A stretch of DNA of 14,931 nucleotides from a halophilic archaeon J07HX64 (lineage in GTDB: Archaea > Halobacteriota > Halobacteria > Halobacteriales > Haloarculaceae): assembly GCA_000416085.1 (NCBI GenBank), contig KE356579.1, positions 1,641,890 to 1,656,820 on the forward strand. Direction: 5' to 3'. Shown here in pieces: positions 6,629 to 13,428 of the stretch. The position numbers and the translations under genes were made by a program. The notes under the pieces were generated by a model, which saw only the letters and a program-made list of their open reading frames with translations, did not search any database and was not told the DNA's origin. Numbering within the stretch: the first letter of the stretch is position 1; each line of letters begins with the position of its first letter.

Positions 6629-8362
6629 CTACCGGTGTGCGAAGTACGCGACAACCGGGTCTGTGCCGGGTGAATCGACGCGCGCGAATCCGACCCGTTC
6701 GAACTGGAGCAGGTCGTCGGGTTCACAGGTGTCTACACCAGGTTCGGCGTAGCCCGACACGTCACCCTCGGGGGTTCGGAGACGAACAGGAACGTTGTCG
6801 TCTGCCGGTACCCAGTGGACGATGTCGACACCCTCGTTACGGGTCACCGACAGCGGTTCGTCGGCGTGCTCGAAGACACCGCCTGTGTGACGGACACAGC
6901 CCAGCCCCTTTAGCCAGACCCGCTCGCCTGCCGGTGGCAGGTCCTCCGACTCGACCAGAACACCACCCGTGGCCGGAATCTCGCGGCGGCCACGCCCCTC
7001 GAACTCGGGGTGGACCGGCGGTGTCCCGGTGTCAGGTCCACCCTCGACCGGCCGCTCGACCGCGCCGTCACCGTTGCTCGCGGTGTCCCGGACAAGAAAC
7101 GCCCGGTCGGCGTCGGCGTCGATGCGCTCGCGGTTCTCCGCGTACACCGAGGACATCGCGAGGTCGACGTTCGTGGTGGACATCCCGAGTTCGGACATGG
7201 CGGCGACCAGCGCCTCCCCGCGGATGCCGCGTCGTCGGAGGCTGGCGACTGTCGGCGCTCGCGGGTCGTCCCACCCGTCCAGTTCACCGGTTTCGATCTG
7301 CTCCTGTATCGAGGAGGTCGACATCGGCACGTCGTAGGCATCCACCTCGACGTGACCCCAGTGGACCACCTCGGGGTACTCCCAGCCAAAGTAGTCGTAG
7401 ACGAACGCCTGTCGCTTTGCCGAGTCCTGCAGGTCGATGCCGCGGATAATGTGTGTCACGCCGGTCAGGTGGTCGTCGACGCCGCTCTGGAAGTCGAGCA
7501 TCGGCCAGCACCTGTAGCCGGCGGCCACCGGCCGCGGGTGCGGGGTGTCGACCATGCGGAACGCGACCCAGTCCCGCAGCGCCGGGTTGGGGTGCTCGAT
7601 GTCGGTCCGGACGCGCAACACCATCTCGCCGGCGTCGTACCCACCCTCGATCATCCGACCGAACTCCTCGTGAACCTGTTCGGTGTTCTTGCCGCGGTGT
7701 GGGCAGGCCTCACCGGCGTTTTTTTGCTCGGAGAACGCCGCACCCGGACACGAGCAGGTGTACGCGCCACCGGCGTCGATCAGGCGCCGTCCGTGCTCGT
7801 AGTAGGTCTCTAGACGGTCACTCGCCACGACCACGTCGTCCGGTTCGAACCCGAGATACCCGATCGCATCGAGGATGGCGTCGTATGCATCGAGGTCGGG
7901 TCGCTTTGTCTCGGGATCGGTGTCGTCGAACCGACAGATAAACGAGCCGTCGTAGCGCTCGGCGTAGCGCCCGACGACGGCGGCCATCCGGGCGTGACCG
8001 ATGTGCCACGGGCCGTTCGGGTTCGGCGCGACACGCATGCGCACGTCACCCGGGTCCGCGTCTGGGAGGTCCGGCAGTGTCGTCTCGTCGGTCTCCTCCT
8101 CGGCCTCGAGTTCGGTGACCCGCTCGGGCGCGAGTTCCTCCAGACGGGTCCGGCGCTCGTCGGAGCTCATCTCGTTTACCCGCCCGACGACCGGACCCAC
8201 CGCGCCCGCGATCTCGTCGCCGTACTGGCGGAACTCGGGGTTCTCGCTCATCAGCGGGCCCAGTATCGCCCCGACCTGTGCCTCGCTGTCGTGTTTCACC
8301 GCGTTGTACAGCGCGTCGATCTCTGCCCGGCGCTCGACGCGCTCGCGTATGTCGTCGTCCAT
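6629..8362 (-). CDS. gltX: Glutamyl-tRNA synthetase, archaeal type
   Basis: The 577-residue class I enzyme charges tRNA-Glu, and in archaea that lack GlnRS also tRNA-Gln for later transamidation. An N-terminal alpha-helical extension (about 1-105) precedes the Rossmann catalytic core: RVAPNPNGPWHIGHAR (110-125) holds the HIGH signature at 120-123. A CxC...CxH cluster (Cys203, Cys205, Cys220, His222) resembles a zinc knuckle in the insertion. WPMLDFQSGVDDHLTGVTHIIRGIDL (286-311) is the typical GlxRS core. The KMSKS loop appears as PMSTS (346-350). The C-terminal beta-barrel anticodon domain runs from about 415 to the end (VWLKGLGCV, VHWVPADDNVPV, GFARVD). The start is the ATG at 8362, 27 bp after a TATA-like element. 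It is transcribed in the direction of cmk-cbf5 but has its own promoter and a hairpin before it. Confidence 0.95.
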   Translation of the reverse strand: MDDDIRERVERRAEIDALYNAVKHDSEAQVGAILGPLMSENPEFRQYGDEIAGAVGPVVGRVNEMSSDERRTRLEELAPERVTELEAEEETDETTLPDLPDADPGDVRMRVAPNPNGPWHIGHARMAAVVGRYAERYDGSFICRFDDTDPETKRPDLDAYDAILDAIGYLGFEPDDVVVASDRLETYYEHGRRLIDAGGAYTCSCPGAAFSEQKNAGEACPHRGKNTEQVHEEFGRMIEGGYDAGEMVLRVRTDIEHPNPALRDWVAFRMVDTPHPRPVAAGYRCWPMLDFQSGVDDHLTGVTHIIRGIDLQDSAKRQAFVYDYFGWEYPEVVHWGHVEVDAYDVPMSTSSIQEQIETGELDGWDDPRAPTVASLRRRGIRGEALVAAMSELGMSTTNVDLAMSSVYAENRERIDADADRAFLVRDTASNGDGAVERPVEGGPDTGTPPVHPEFEGRGRREIPATGGVLVESEDLPPAGERVWLKGLGCVRHTGGVFEHADEPLSVTRNEGVDIVHWVPADDNVPVRLRTPEGDVSGYAEPGVDTCEPDDLLQFERVGFARVDSPGTDPVVAYFAHR

Positions 8363-8385
8363 TGCTCGATTGTGGTTGCCCCACA

Positions 8386-8392
8386 TTCAAAA
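8386..8392 (-). promoter_or_regulatory. TATA-like element of gltX
   Basis: TTTTGAA on the minus strand is centred 27 bp before the gltX ATG at 8362, which favours that ATG over the in-frame start at 8386 that would overlap it. Confidence 0.5.
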
Positions 8393-8409
8393 CTGAGTCG
8401 GTCTCCACC

Positions 8410-8427
8410 GGCGGTGACCTGACCGCC
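8410..8427 (-). terminator. 6-bp GC hairpin between cbf5 and gltX
   Basis: The arms GGCGGT and ACCGCC are perfect inverse complements around a 6-nt loop. The hairpin lies 26 bp downstream of the cbf5 stop and just upstream of the gltX promoter, the right place to end the cmk-cbf5 message. No U tract follows, so termination is inferred from position only. Confidence 0.35.
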
Positions 8428-8453
8428 CCCCGGCTGTGAGGTGTGGGCCGCTC

Positions 8454-9416
8454 TCAGACGAGCACCCGCTCCAGGTCGACGACAGTTCCCGACTCGCTCT
8501 CCGGATCGGCGACGAGTCGCCCGAGACAGACCGCGGCCCCGTCGGGCGTGTAGCAGGCAACCAGTTGCCCCTCGACAGCAACGGCTCCTCCGGGTGTGTC
8601 GTCGGCCTCTCCGATTGCATCGCCCGGCGCGTCGGCACGGGCAGGCTCGACACCGAGCACGCCGGGCGCGTAGACCGGCGCACCTTCCGCGATCTCGCGG
8701 GCGGCACTCGGGGCGACAGTCACGCGCGGCAGGCCGGCGAGCACCCGCTCTGCGGGGTCGACAACCCCCCGGAGCGGACCGGGGTTGTCGTTCTCGGTCC
8801 AGAACGCGAGCGCGTCGACGAACGTCTCCATGCTCACCAGGTCGGTGTCGTCGAACCCGGCGGTCCCGGTCCGCCTGAGATCGCCCATATGCGCACCGGT
8901 GCCCAGCGCCATCCCGAGATCGTGACACAGTTTTCGGATGTAGGTCCCGGACTCACAGCGCACCCGCAGAAGCGCCCGACGCTCCTCGTGCTCCAGCACA
9001 TCGAGGTCGTACACCTCGCGGACACGCCGCCGTCGCTTGACCGCGCTCTTGCGGGGCGGGCGCTGGTAGAGTTGCCCCTCGAACTCGGCGACGACCGGCG
9101 CGAGGTCGGACGGTGCGGGACCGTGAAGCTCCAGCACGGCGATGTACTCCTTTGTGGCGTCGTCGAACACCCGGGCGAGACGGGCCGCCGGGCCCAGCAA
9201 CATCGGGAGTGACCCGGTCACCTTCGGGTCGAGTGTGCCCGCGTGTGCGATCCGCTCGATGGCCGGGTCCGCACCGGCGTCAGCGAGCGCGTCGGCAGCG
9301 AAATCCCGGACCCACCCGGCGACCTGGTGGGCGGAGGGGCCGGGCGGTTTGTCGAGATTGAGGATCCCGAAGGCGAGCAGGTCGGCGGGCGACCGCTCGG
9401 GAGGGGGGTCACGCAT
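8454..9416 (-). CDS. cbf5: Cbf5, catalytic subunit of the H/ACA RNP rRNA pseudouridine synthase
   Basis: The 320-residue protein is the archaeal TruB-family pseudouridine synthase that, with Nop10, Gar1 and L7Ae, uses H/ACA guide RNAs to modify rRNA, and may also make tRNA Psi55. The catalytic signature HAGTLDPKVTG is at 58-68 with Asp63 as nucleophile. ILNLDKPPGPSAHQV (18-32), TKEYIAVLELHG (88-99) and ESGTYIRKLCHDLG (155-168) are further TruB/Cbf5 motifs. A C-terminal PUA domain (about 231-320) carries a short acidic insertion (ADAPGDAIGEADD, 261-273), plausible as halophilic adaptation. Length is typical for archaeal Cbf5. The ATG at 9416 lies 2 bp after the cmk stop, so translation is probably coupled and the two form one operon. 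Confidence 0.95.
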   Translation of the reverse strand: MRDPPPERSPADLLAFGILNLDKPPGPSAHQVAGWVRDFAADALADAGADPAIERIAHAGTLDPKVTGSLPMLLGPAARLARVFDDATKEYIAVLELHGPAPSDLAPVVAEFEGQLYQRPPRKSAVKRRRRVREVYDLDVLEHEERRALLRVRCESGTYIRKLCHDLGMALGTGAHMGDLRRTGTAGFDDTDLVSMETFVDALAFWTENDNPGPLRGVVDPAERVLAGLPRVTVAPSAAREIAEGAPVYAPGVLGVEPARADAPGDAIGEADDTPGGAVAVEGQLVACYTPDGAAVCLGRLVADPESESGTVVDLERVLV

Positions 9417-9418
9417 CG

Positions 9419-9997
9419 TCAGAAATCGTAGGAGACGCCGGTTATCGTGTGTTTGCCCTCGTCACCGTCGGGGGTGTAGGCGCTCACAGCCCCGAGCACG
9501 AGTTCGCGGAGACCGTCGGGCGACCAGCGGGCGGTGTTGACAACCATGTCGTATATCCTCAGGTCGTCGATGTCGACATCGTAGTACTCCTGATAGCGAA
9601 GCGCCTCGCTCTCGGCGCGTGCCTCGGTTTCCTCGCGCGCGGCGGCGACGGGCTTGTTCTCGCGGTCGGCGATGCGCTCGGCCCGTACCGGGAGTGGGGC
9701 GTCGAGCCAGAGCCGAAGATCGGCGTACTCGCCGGCCATCCAACCCGCCAGCCGCGACTCCAGCACCGCCTGCTCACGGTCGCGGGCGAACCCCCGGAGT
9801 CGGCGGTCCAGGTCACGGTCGATACTGTCGTCGTCCTCGGCCCGACGGTTGAGTTCGAGCGGGGTGAGTCCCCGCTCGCTCGCGAGAGCCCGGAACACGT
9901 CGCCCCCGGAGACGTGCTCGACGCCGAGTTCCTCGGCAAGCGATGCCGCGAGCGTGCTCTTTCCACTCCCCGCTGGACCCGAGACGGTAATCAGCAT
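9419..9997 (-). CDS. cmk: Cytidylate kinase, archaeal type
   Basis: The 192-residue P-loop kinase phosphorylates CMP/dCMP (and probably UMP) with ATP. The P-loop GPAGSGKST is at 7-15. The NMP-binding segment [17 protein letters not shown] is at 28-44, the second core strand [17 protein letters not shown] at 93-109, and the short lid with ADRENKPV at 110-117. A C-terminal [18 protein letters not shown] block (138-155) is a hallmark of archaeal Cmk. Length matches the archaeal family (about 180-195). The ATG at 9997 is 25 bp after a TATA element, so this is the first gene of the cmk-cbf5 operon. The pairing of cmk with cbf5/truB is common in archaea. Confidence 0.95.
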   Translation of the reverse strand: MLITVSGPAGSGKSTLAASLAEELGVEHVSGGDVFRALASERGLTPLELNRRAEDDDSIDRDLDRRLRGFARDREQAVLESRLAGWMAGEYADLRLWLDAPLPVRAERIADRENKPVAAAREETEARAESEALRYQEYYDVDIDDLRIYDMVVNTARWSPDGLRELVLGAVSAYTPDGDEGKHTITGVSYDF

Positions 9998-10018
9998 ACT
10001 CTAACTGTGTGTGTGATG

Positions 10019-10024
10019 GTAAAA
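10019..10024 (-). promoter_or_regulatory. TATA element of the cmk-cbf5 operon
   Basis: TTTTAC on the minus strand is centred about 25 bp before the cmk ATG at 9997, consistent with a leaderless transcript. Confidence 0.6.
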
Positions 10025-10052
10025 GACGTTGCTGTTGTGAGTTGACGCACAG

Positions 10053-10223
10053 TCGACGAGGATACCTGGCCTGGGTGCGACCGAGGCTGTCGCTCCGCGT
10101 GTCGACGGGGATACCGAACCGATGCAGGGGAGAACGTCGATGCGAGTCTCGCGACGAGTTCGGGTGAGGACATCGCTCCGCGTATCGAGCGGAGACACCG
10201 AACCAGTTGCGAGAGGAGATACC
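10053..10223. repeat. Degenerate direct repeats in the divergent cmk/amidohydrolase control region
   Basis: The clearest pair is CGCTCCGCGTGTCGACGGGG plus ATACCGAACC (10091-10120) and a second copy at 10174-10204 that differs by a few substitutions and one inserted base. Shorter relatives are GTCGACGAGGATACC (10053-10067) and GAGAGGAGATACCG (10211-10224 region). The shared core is roughly TCGA-GGGGATACCG. Spacing is irregular (about 48, 82 and 28 bp), so this is not CRISPR. The copies could be regulator sites or decayed tandem duplications. The rest of the 352-bp gap holds only the two promoters. Confidence 0.5.
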
Positions 10224-10320
10224 GTTCCGGGTGTGTGGCCCCTGATTCGGGCGCGGAGTCGAACAAGATCGACAGATTGGGTGTTCTCGGGGCGGAGAAC
10301 AGTCACCGAACAGCGCGAAC

Positions 10321-10326
10321 TATACC
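10321..10326 (+). promoter_or_regulatory. TATA element of the amidohydrolase gene
   Basis: TATACC is centred 27 bp before the ATG at 10350. It selects that start over the frame's far upstream start at 10122, whose extra 76 residues are the translated repeat region. Confidence 0.6.
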
Positions 10327-10349
10327 GCTGTGAGCCAAACGGGGACAGT

Positions 10350-11366
10350 ATGGAGACAGTATCAGGAACTGTTCTGCTCGGGGAGTCGTTCGAACCGGTC
10401 AACGGCCGCGTCGTCGTGGAGAACAACCGGATAACGGCTGTCGAAGAAACGGAGACAGCGTCGACCGACATCGTGCTGCCGTCGTTTGTAAACGCACATA
10501 CACATATCGGGGACTCTGTCGCAAAGGAGGCCGCGGTGGGGTTGTCCCTGGAGGAGGCGGTGGCACCCCCGGATAGCCGGAAACACCGCGAACTCGCAAC
10601 CGCCGACAGAGCCGAACTGGTGACGGCGATGCGCCGGACGCTCCGGTTCATGCGACAGACCGGAACGGTATCCTGTCTCGACTTTCGCGAGTCGGGGGTG
10701 CCCGGAGCCGAGGCGCTCCGGGAGGCCGGCGAGGCGGCCGCGGTCGACCCGTTCATCTTCGGTAGCGGGGACGAGTCGGTGCTCGATGTTGCCGACGGGT
10801 TCGGCGCGAGCGGCGCGAACGACAACGAGTTTGGAGAACAGCGTGCCGCGGCCGCCGAGCGCGGTCTCCCGTTTGCGATTCACGCCGGCGAACCGGACCC
10901 GACCGACATCCACCCCGCGCTCGACCTGGAACCGGACCTGCTCGTCCACATGGTCCACGCCGAGCAGGACCACCTCGAACGGGTCGCCGACCAGTCCGTT
11001 CCGATTGCGGTCTGTCCACGCGCGAACACGGTACTCGATGTCGGGCGAGCACCGGTCGGGGACCTGCTCAAGTACACTACCGTCGCGCTCGGCACCGACA
11101 ACGTGATGTTGAACCCCCCGTCGATGTTCCGCGAGATGGCCTACACGGCAAAACAGTTCGACGTGACCGCCCGGGAGGTGCTCGGCATGGCAACAACTGC
11201 TGGTGCCGAGATCGCCGGACTCGACTGTGGTGTCATCTCCCCCGGCCGCCGGGCGGCGCTCACCGTTCTGGACGGTGATTCCGACAACCTCGCGGGTGCG
11301 ACCGACCCGGTGCGGGCGGTCGTCCGGCGCGCCAGCGGACTCGATGTGAAGCGTGTGATTCTCTGA
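10350..11366 (+). CDS. Metal-dependent amidohydrolase / deaminase-like hydrolase, substrate unknown
   Basis: The 338-residue protein is a compact amidohydrolase-superfamily TIM barrel. After a small beta-sandwich N-terminus (to about 40) comes LPSFVNAHTHIGDS (43-56) with the HxH metal pair His50/His52. Further likely ligands are His178 (FAIHAGE), His200/His203 (VHMVHAEQDH) and Asp250 (ALGTDNVM). HTHxGD with IHAGE and LGTDN is the pattern of the cytosine-deaminase/chlorohydrolase (ATZ/TRZ) branch, so deamination or hydrolysis of a small N-containing ring is a reasonable class-level guess. No specific substrate is supported. At 338 residues it is clearly shorter than the usual 400-470. It is transcribed away from cmk and towards DUF106, which makes it look inserted in a housekeeping cluster. 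Confidence 0.85.
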   Translation: METVSGTVLLGESFEPVNGRVVVENNRITAVEETETASTDIVLPSFVNAHTHIGDSVAKEAAVGLSLEEAVAPPDSRKHRELATADRAELVTAMRRTLRFMRQTGTVSCLDFRESGVPGAEALREAGEAAAVDPFIFGSGDESVLDVADGFGASGANDNEFGEQRAAAAERGLPFAIHAGEPDPTDIHPALDLEPDLLVHMVHAEQDHLERVADQSVPIAVCPRANTVLDVGRAPVGDLLKYTTVALGTDNVMLNPPSMFREMAYTAKQFDVTAREVLGMATTAGAEIAGLDCGVISPGRRAALTVLDGDSDNLAGATDPVRAVVRRASGLDVKRVIL

Positions 11367-11414
11367 CCGCCGACAGAGACCACCCGGCCGGAGCTAACGG
11401 GTATCGGGCGGTCA
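11364..11414. terminator. Nested inverted repeats between convergent amidohydrolase and DUF106 genes
   Basis: TGACCGC (11364-11370, overlapping the amidohydrolase stop) pairs with GCGGTCA (11408-11414), enclosing ACCCG (11382-11386) with CGGGT (11398-11402). The nested stems sit where two convergent transcripts meet and could terminate or stabilise either. There is no U tract, and the long loops make this tentative. Confidence 0.3.
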
Positions 11415-11480
11415 CGGTTCGGCGGACTGTCGAGGGACGGTCGGGGATACCTCACCGCGAACAGGAGTGGCCGGGTCGAC

Positions 11481-12371
11481 TCACCCCGACGGTGAGGACC
11501 GGACATCCAGCGACTTCCGGATGACCTGAGTGAACACGAGCGAGCACATGAAGTACCAGACGATCCACACCTCGATCGGTCCGACGACACCGGCGCTCCA
11601 GCTCGGTACCGCGCCGAAGAACGGCATCACGATGACCGACTCCTGAACCGTGACACCGACGTCGCGCACGATCCAGAACATCCACAGGAACACCGGGATG
11701 GTGGACAGCATGATCCAGATCATCGGGCGGAACTGCGCCTGGAGCATCCCGAGGTTCTCGGTCATCATCTGAACCTGTTCCTCCTGGATCTCTTCGAGTT
11801 CCTCCTCGTCGCCGCGCTCCTTTGCCTGTTCGCGCCGTTCCTTTAGAGCGTCCGCTTTTTCTCTGTACTCACTCATCACACTGGTGTCCATCAGATTGTC
11901 CTGTATGATGGCCGAGAACACGCCGGTCACGGTGGCGAGCACCAGAATGACCATGTAGAACGGCATCGTCGCCTCCAGCGGGCCGAGAAAGACATCCAAC
12001 AGGCCCGCGATAGAGGCCCGAACACCGGAGAAGGCGTACCCGACGAACAGTCCGACAATACCCAGCAGCGCCATCTTGTCGTACACCGTCCAGACACCGC
12101 CGCCGTCGTCGTCGTCGCTCTCGGGGTCAGCCTCGTCGAGGGCACCGCGAACACCCTCGGGGTCGTCGACGACGAACCCCTCGCCATCGACATCGACGAG
12201 TAACCCCTTCTCGATGAGACGGCCCCACTCGCCGGAGGAGATGTCGTCGCTAACATCGCCCCAGGTAACCACACCCTTCTCGTCGGCGACGCCGAGCACC
12301 GTCGAGAGGGCGTCGGTCATCTGCTCGCCCTCCTCGGCGAGTTCGTCGACCTTTTTTCCCGTCCGTGGCAT
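11481..12371 (-). CDS. DUF106 / EMC3-like membrane protein insertase homologue
   Basis: The 296-residue protein belongs to the archaeal DUF106 family, distantly related to YidC/Oxa1, Get1 and EMC3, which help insert membrane proteins. An acidic N-terminal soluble part (1-95, ending ESDDDDGGG) precedes four hydrophobic segments at about 99-117, 137-158, 216-235 and 266-285. Between segments 2 and 3 lies the cytosolic coiled coil typical of the superfamily (MSEYREKADALKERREQAKE ... EEIQEEQVQMM, about 166-203). The motif MLQAQFRPMIWIMLSTIPVF starts helix 3. The ATG at 12371 is 28 bp after a TATA-like element lying at the very end of adk. In haloarchaea this gene usually travels with secY, adk and cmk, which fits a role beside the Sec pathway; secY is not in this window. 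Confidence 0.9.
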   Translation of the reverse strand: MPRTGKKVDELAEEGEQMTDALSTVLGVADEKGVVTWGDVSDDISSGEWGRLIEKGLLVDVDGEGFVVDDPEGVRGALDEADPESDDDDGGGVWTVYDKMALLGIVGLFVGYAFSGVRASIAGLLDVFLGPLEATMPFYMVILVLATVTGVFSAIIQDNLMDTSVMSEYREKADALKERREQAKERGDEEELEEIQEEQVQMMTENLGMLQAQFRPMIWIMLSTIPVFLWMFWIVRDVGVTVQESVIVMPFFGAVPSWSAGVVGPIEVWIVWYFMCSLVFTQVIRKSLDVRSSPSG

Positions 12372-12395
12372 CACATAACAGTAGGAGAACGGAGC

Positions 12396-12403
12396 GTTAA
12401 GAA
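12396..12403 (-). promoter_or_regulatory. TATA-like element of the DUF106 gene, overlapping the adk stop codon
   Basis: TTCTTAAC on the minus strand is centred 28 bp before the DUF106 ATG and includes the adk TAA. DUF106 may therefore be transcribed independently as well as by read-through from adk. Confidence 0.45.
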
Positions 12404-13038
12404 CCTTCGACTTTCCGCTCGACTGCGGCGTCGATATCCGCCCAGACAGCATCGGGTGACTGCTCGCCGTCGATTGTCGTGTACCCCTCGTGGTCGCTGT
12501 AGTGGTCGATTGCGGGCGCAGTTTCCTCTTCAAACACATCGAGACGCGTCTCGACAGCCTCCTGGGTGTCGTCCTCGCGCTGGACGAGTCGCTCGCGCAC
12601 CGCCTCGTCGTCGGGCATGTCGAACTCGGTGTGGTAGTTCTCGCCTGTCTCGGGGTCTACCCGGCGACCGGTGAGTCGCTTCACCGACGTCTCCCGACTC
12701 ACCTCCAGCACGAGCACCACATCGATGTCGGTCATCTCGTCGAGGGCCTCGGCCTGGTCGATGTTGCGGGGGTAGCCGTCGAGCACGAACCCGTCGACCT
12801 CGTCGAGTGCCGCCTCGACGATGGCGTCGACAACCACGTCGGGTACGAGTTCGCCCGCTTCCATGTACGCACCGGGTGTGTCGTACTCGAGATCGAGGTC
12901 GCTGATGTCTCTCTGCTTGTTCGCCCGGAGCGCACCGCCGGTCGTGATGTGTTTGACCCCGTACGCCTCGACGATACGCTGGCTCTGTGTTCCTTTTCCT
13001 GCTCCCTGCGGACCCATTATAAGGATTTTCGGTGCCAT
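12397..13038 (-). CDS. adk: Adenylate kinase
   Basis: The 213-residue enzyme interconverts AMP + ATP and 2 ADP. The P-loop GPQGAGKGT is at 9-17, the AMP-site strand and helix ITTGGALRAN at 31-40, DGYPRN at 87-92, a short zinc-free lid TGRRVDPETGENYH at 123-136 and REDDTQE at 154-160. Length and lid match other haloarchaeal adenylate kinases. One oddity is Gly35 in TTGGALRAN, where most adenylate kinases carry Asp (TGDxLR). The ATG at 13038 is fixed by a consensus TATA box 26 bp upstream; the longer frame to 13119 is not supported. It lies 25 bp before the DUF106 gene, the usual haloarchaeal neighbour, and acts in nucleotide balance together with cmk. Confidence 0.95.
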   Translation of the reverse strand: MAPKILIMGPQGAGKGTQSQRIVEAYGVKHITTGGALRANKQRDISDLDLEYDTPGAYMEAGELVPDVVVDAIVEAALDEVDGFVLDGYPRNIDQAEALDEMTDIDVVLVLEVSRETSVKRLTGRRVDPETGENYHTEFDMPDDEAVRERLVQREDDTQEAVETRLDVFEEETAPAIDHYSDHEGYTTIDGEQSPDAVWADIDAAVERKVEGS

Positions 13039-13060
13039 ACCTCGGATTGCGCCGGGAGAG

Positions 13061-13067
13061 ATATAAA
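13061..13067 (-). promoter_or_regulatory. Consensus TATA box of adk
   Basis: TTTATAT on the minus strand is the best archaeal TATA match in the window and is centred 26 bp before the adk ATG, so adk mRNA is predicted to be leaderless. Confidence 0.75.
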
Positions 13068-13161
13068 TCACCGTCCACACGACTGTGCCACGACTCCCGC
13101 CCCGGCACTGTGTCGACACCGACGGTGAAACGATGCGGTCACAGCACCGGGGTCGACGCTA

Positions 13162-13181
13162 TCCGGGAGCAGTAACCCGGA
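13162..13181 (-). terminator. 6-bp hairpin after the mini membrane ORF
   Basis: TCCGGG (13162-13167) and CCCGGA (13176-13181) are perfect inverse complements around an 8-nt loop, 10 bp beyond the stop codon of the small minus-strand frame. It could end the pyrE-ogg transcript. No U tract follows. Confidence 0.35.
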
Positions 13182-13191
13182 GCAGGTCCTC

Positions 13192-13326
13192 TCACTCACT
13201 CCGGTCCATCATCTGGCCGCCGACGGCACCCATCAGAAAGGCTGTGACGGTGGTGAGCAAGGGGCAACGGGAGGGCGGCGGCACGAACACCGGGAGCACG
13301 GGCGTGGCGGCGATACCGAACCACAT
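13192..13326 (-). CDS. Mini membrane protein candidate (two helices), start uncertain
   Basis: This frame ends at TGA 13192-13194. From the only in-frame ATG (13326) it gives 44 residues beginning MWFGIAATPVLPVFV. The codons are strongly GC-ending, unlike neighbouring non-coding DNA. The coding character extends further upstream (KLQDAVVGGLIAMWFG), so the true first helix is probably longer, about LQDAVVGGLIAMWFGIAATPVLPVFV. The second helix is LLTTVTAFLMGAVGGQMM, with a PPPSR turn between them. No ATG, GTG or TTG exists in frame between 13326 and the ogg stop at 13429-13431, and the frame is the same as ogg's. A GGTGGT sequence 9 bp before the ATG is a weak ribosome-binding candidate. It may be a real small gene with an unusual start, a pseudogene that lost its start, or a read-through tail of ogg. 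No family recognised. Confidence 0.5.
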   Translation of the reverse strand: MWFGIAATPVLPVFVPPPSRCPLLTTVTAFLMGAVGGQMMDRSE

Positions 13327-13428
13327 CGCGATCAGACCACCGACAACCGCATCCTGAAGCTTCGGGACGGGAGAGCTCCGGACCGGCGGACCGATGACTG
13401 TTCTGTGTATCGACGAGCTGTCGACACG

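Noticed and set aside
7010..7813. 267-codon plus-strand frame within gltX
   Set aside because: Antisense shadow of an unambiguous tRNA synthetase.
10053..10223. Possible CRISPR array
   Set aside because: The copies are few, diverged and irregularly spaced, and no cas gene is present.
10122..10349. N-terminal extension of the amidohydrolase
   Set aside because: The added residues are the translated degenerate repeats, and the TATA spacing fixes the start at 10350.
10001..10825. Minus-strand 274-codon frame across the repeats and the amidohydrolase 5' part
   Set aside because: Ser/Arg/Thr-rich, repeat-derived C-terminus and antisense overlap with a real gene.
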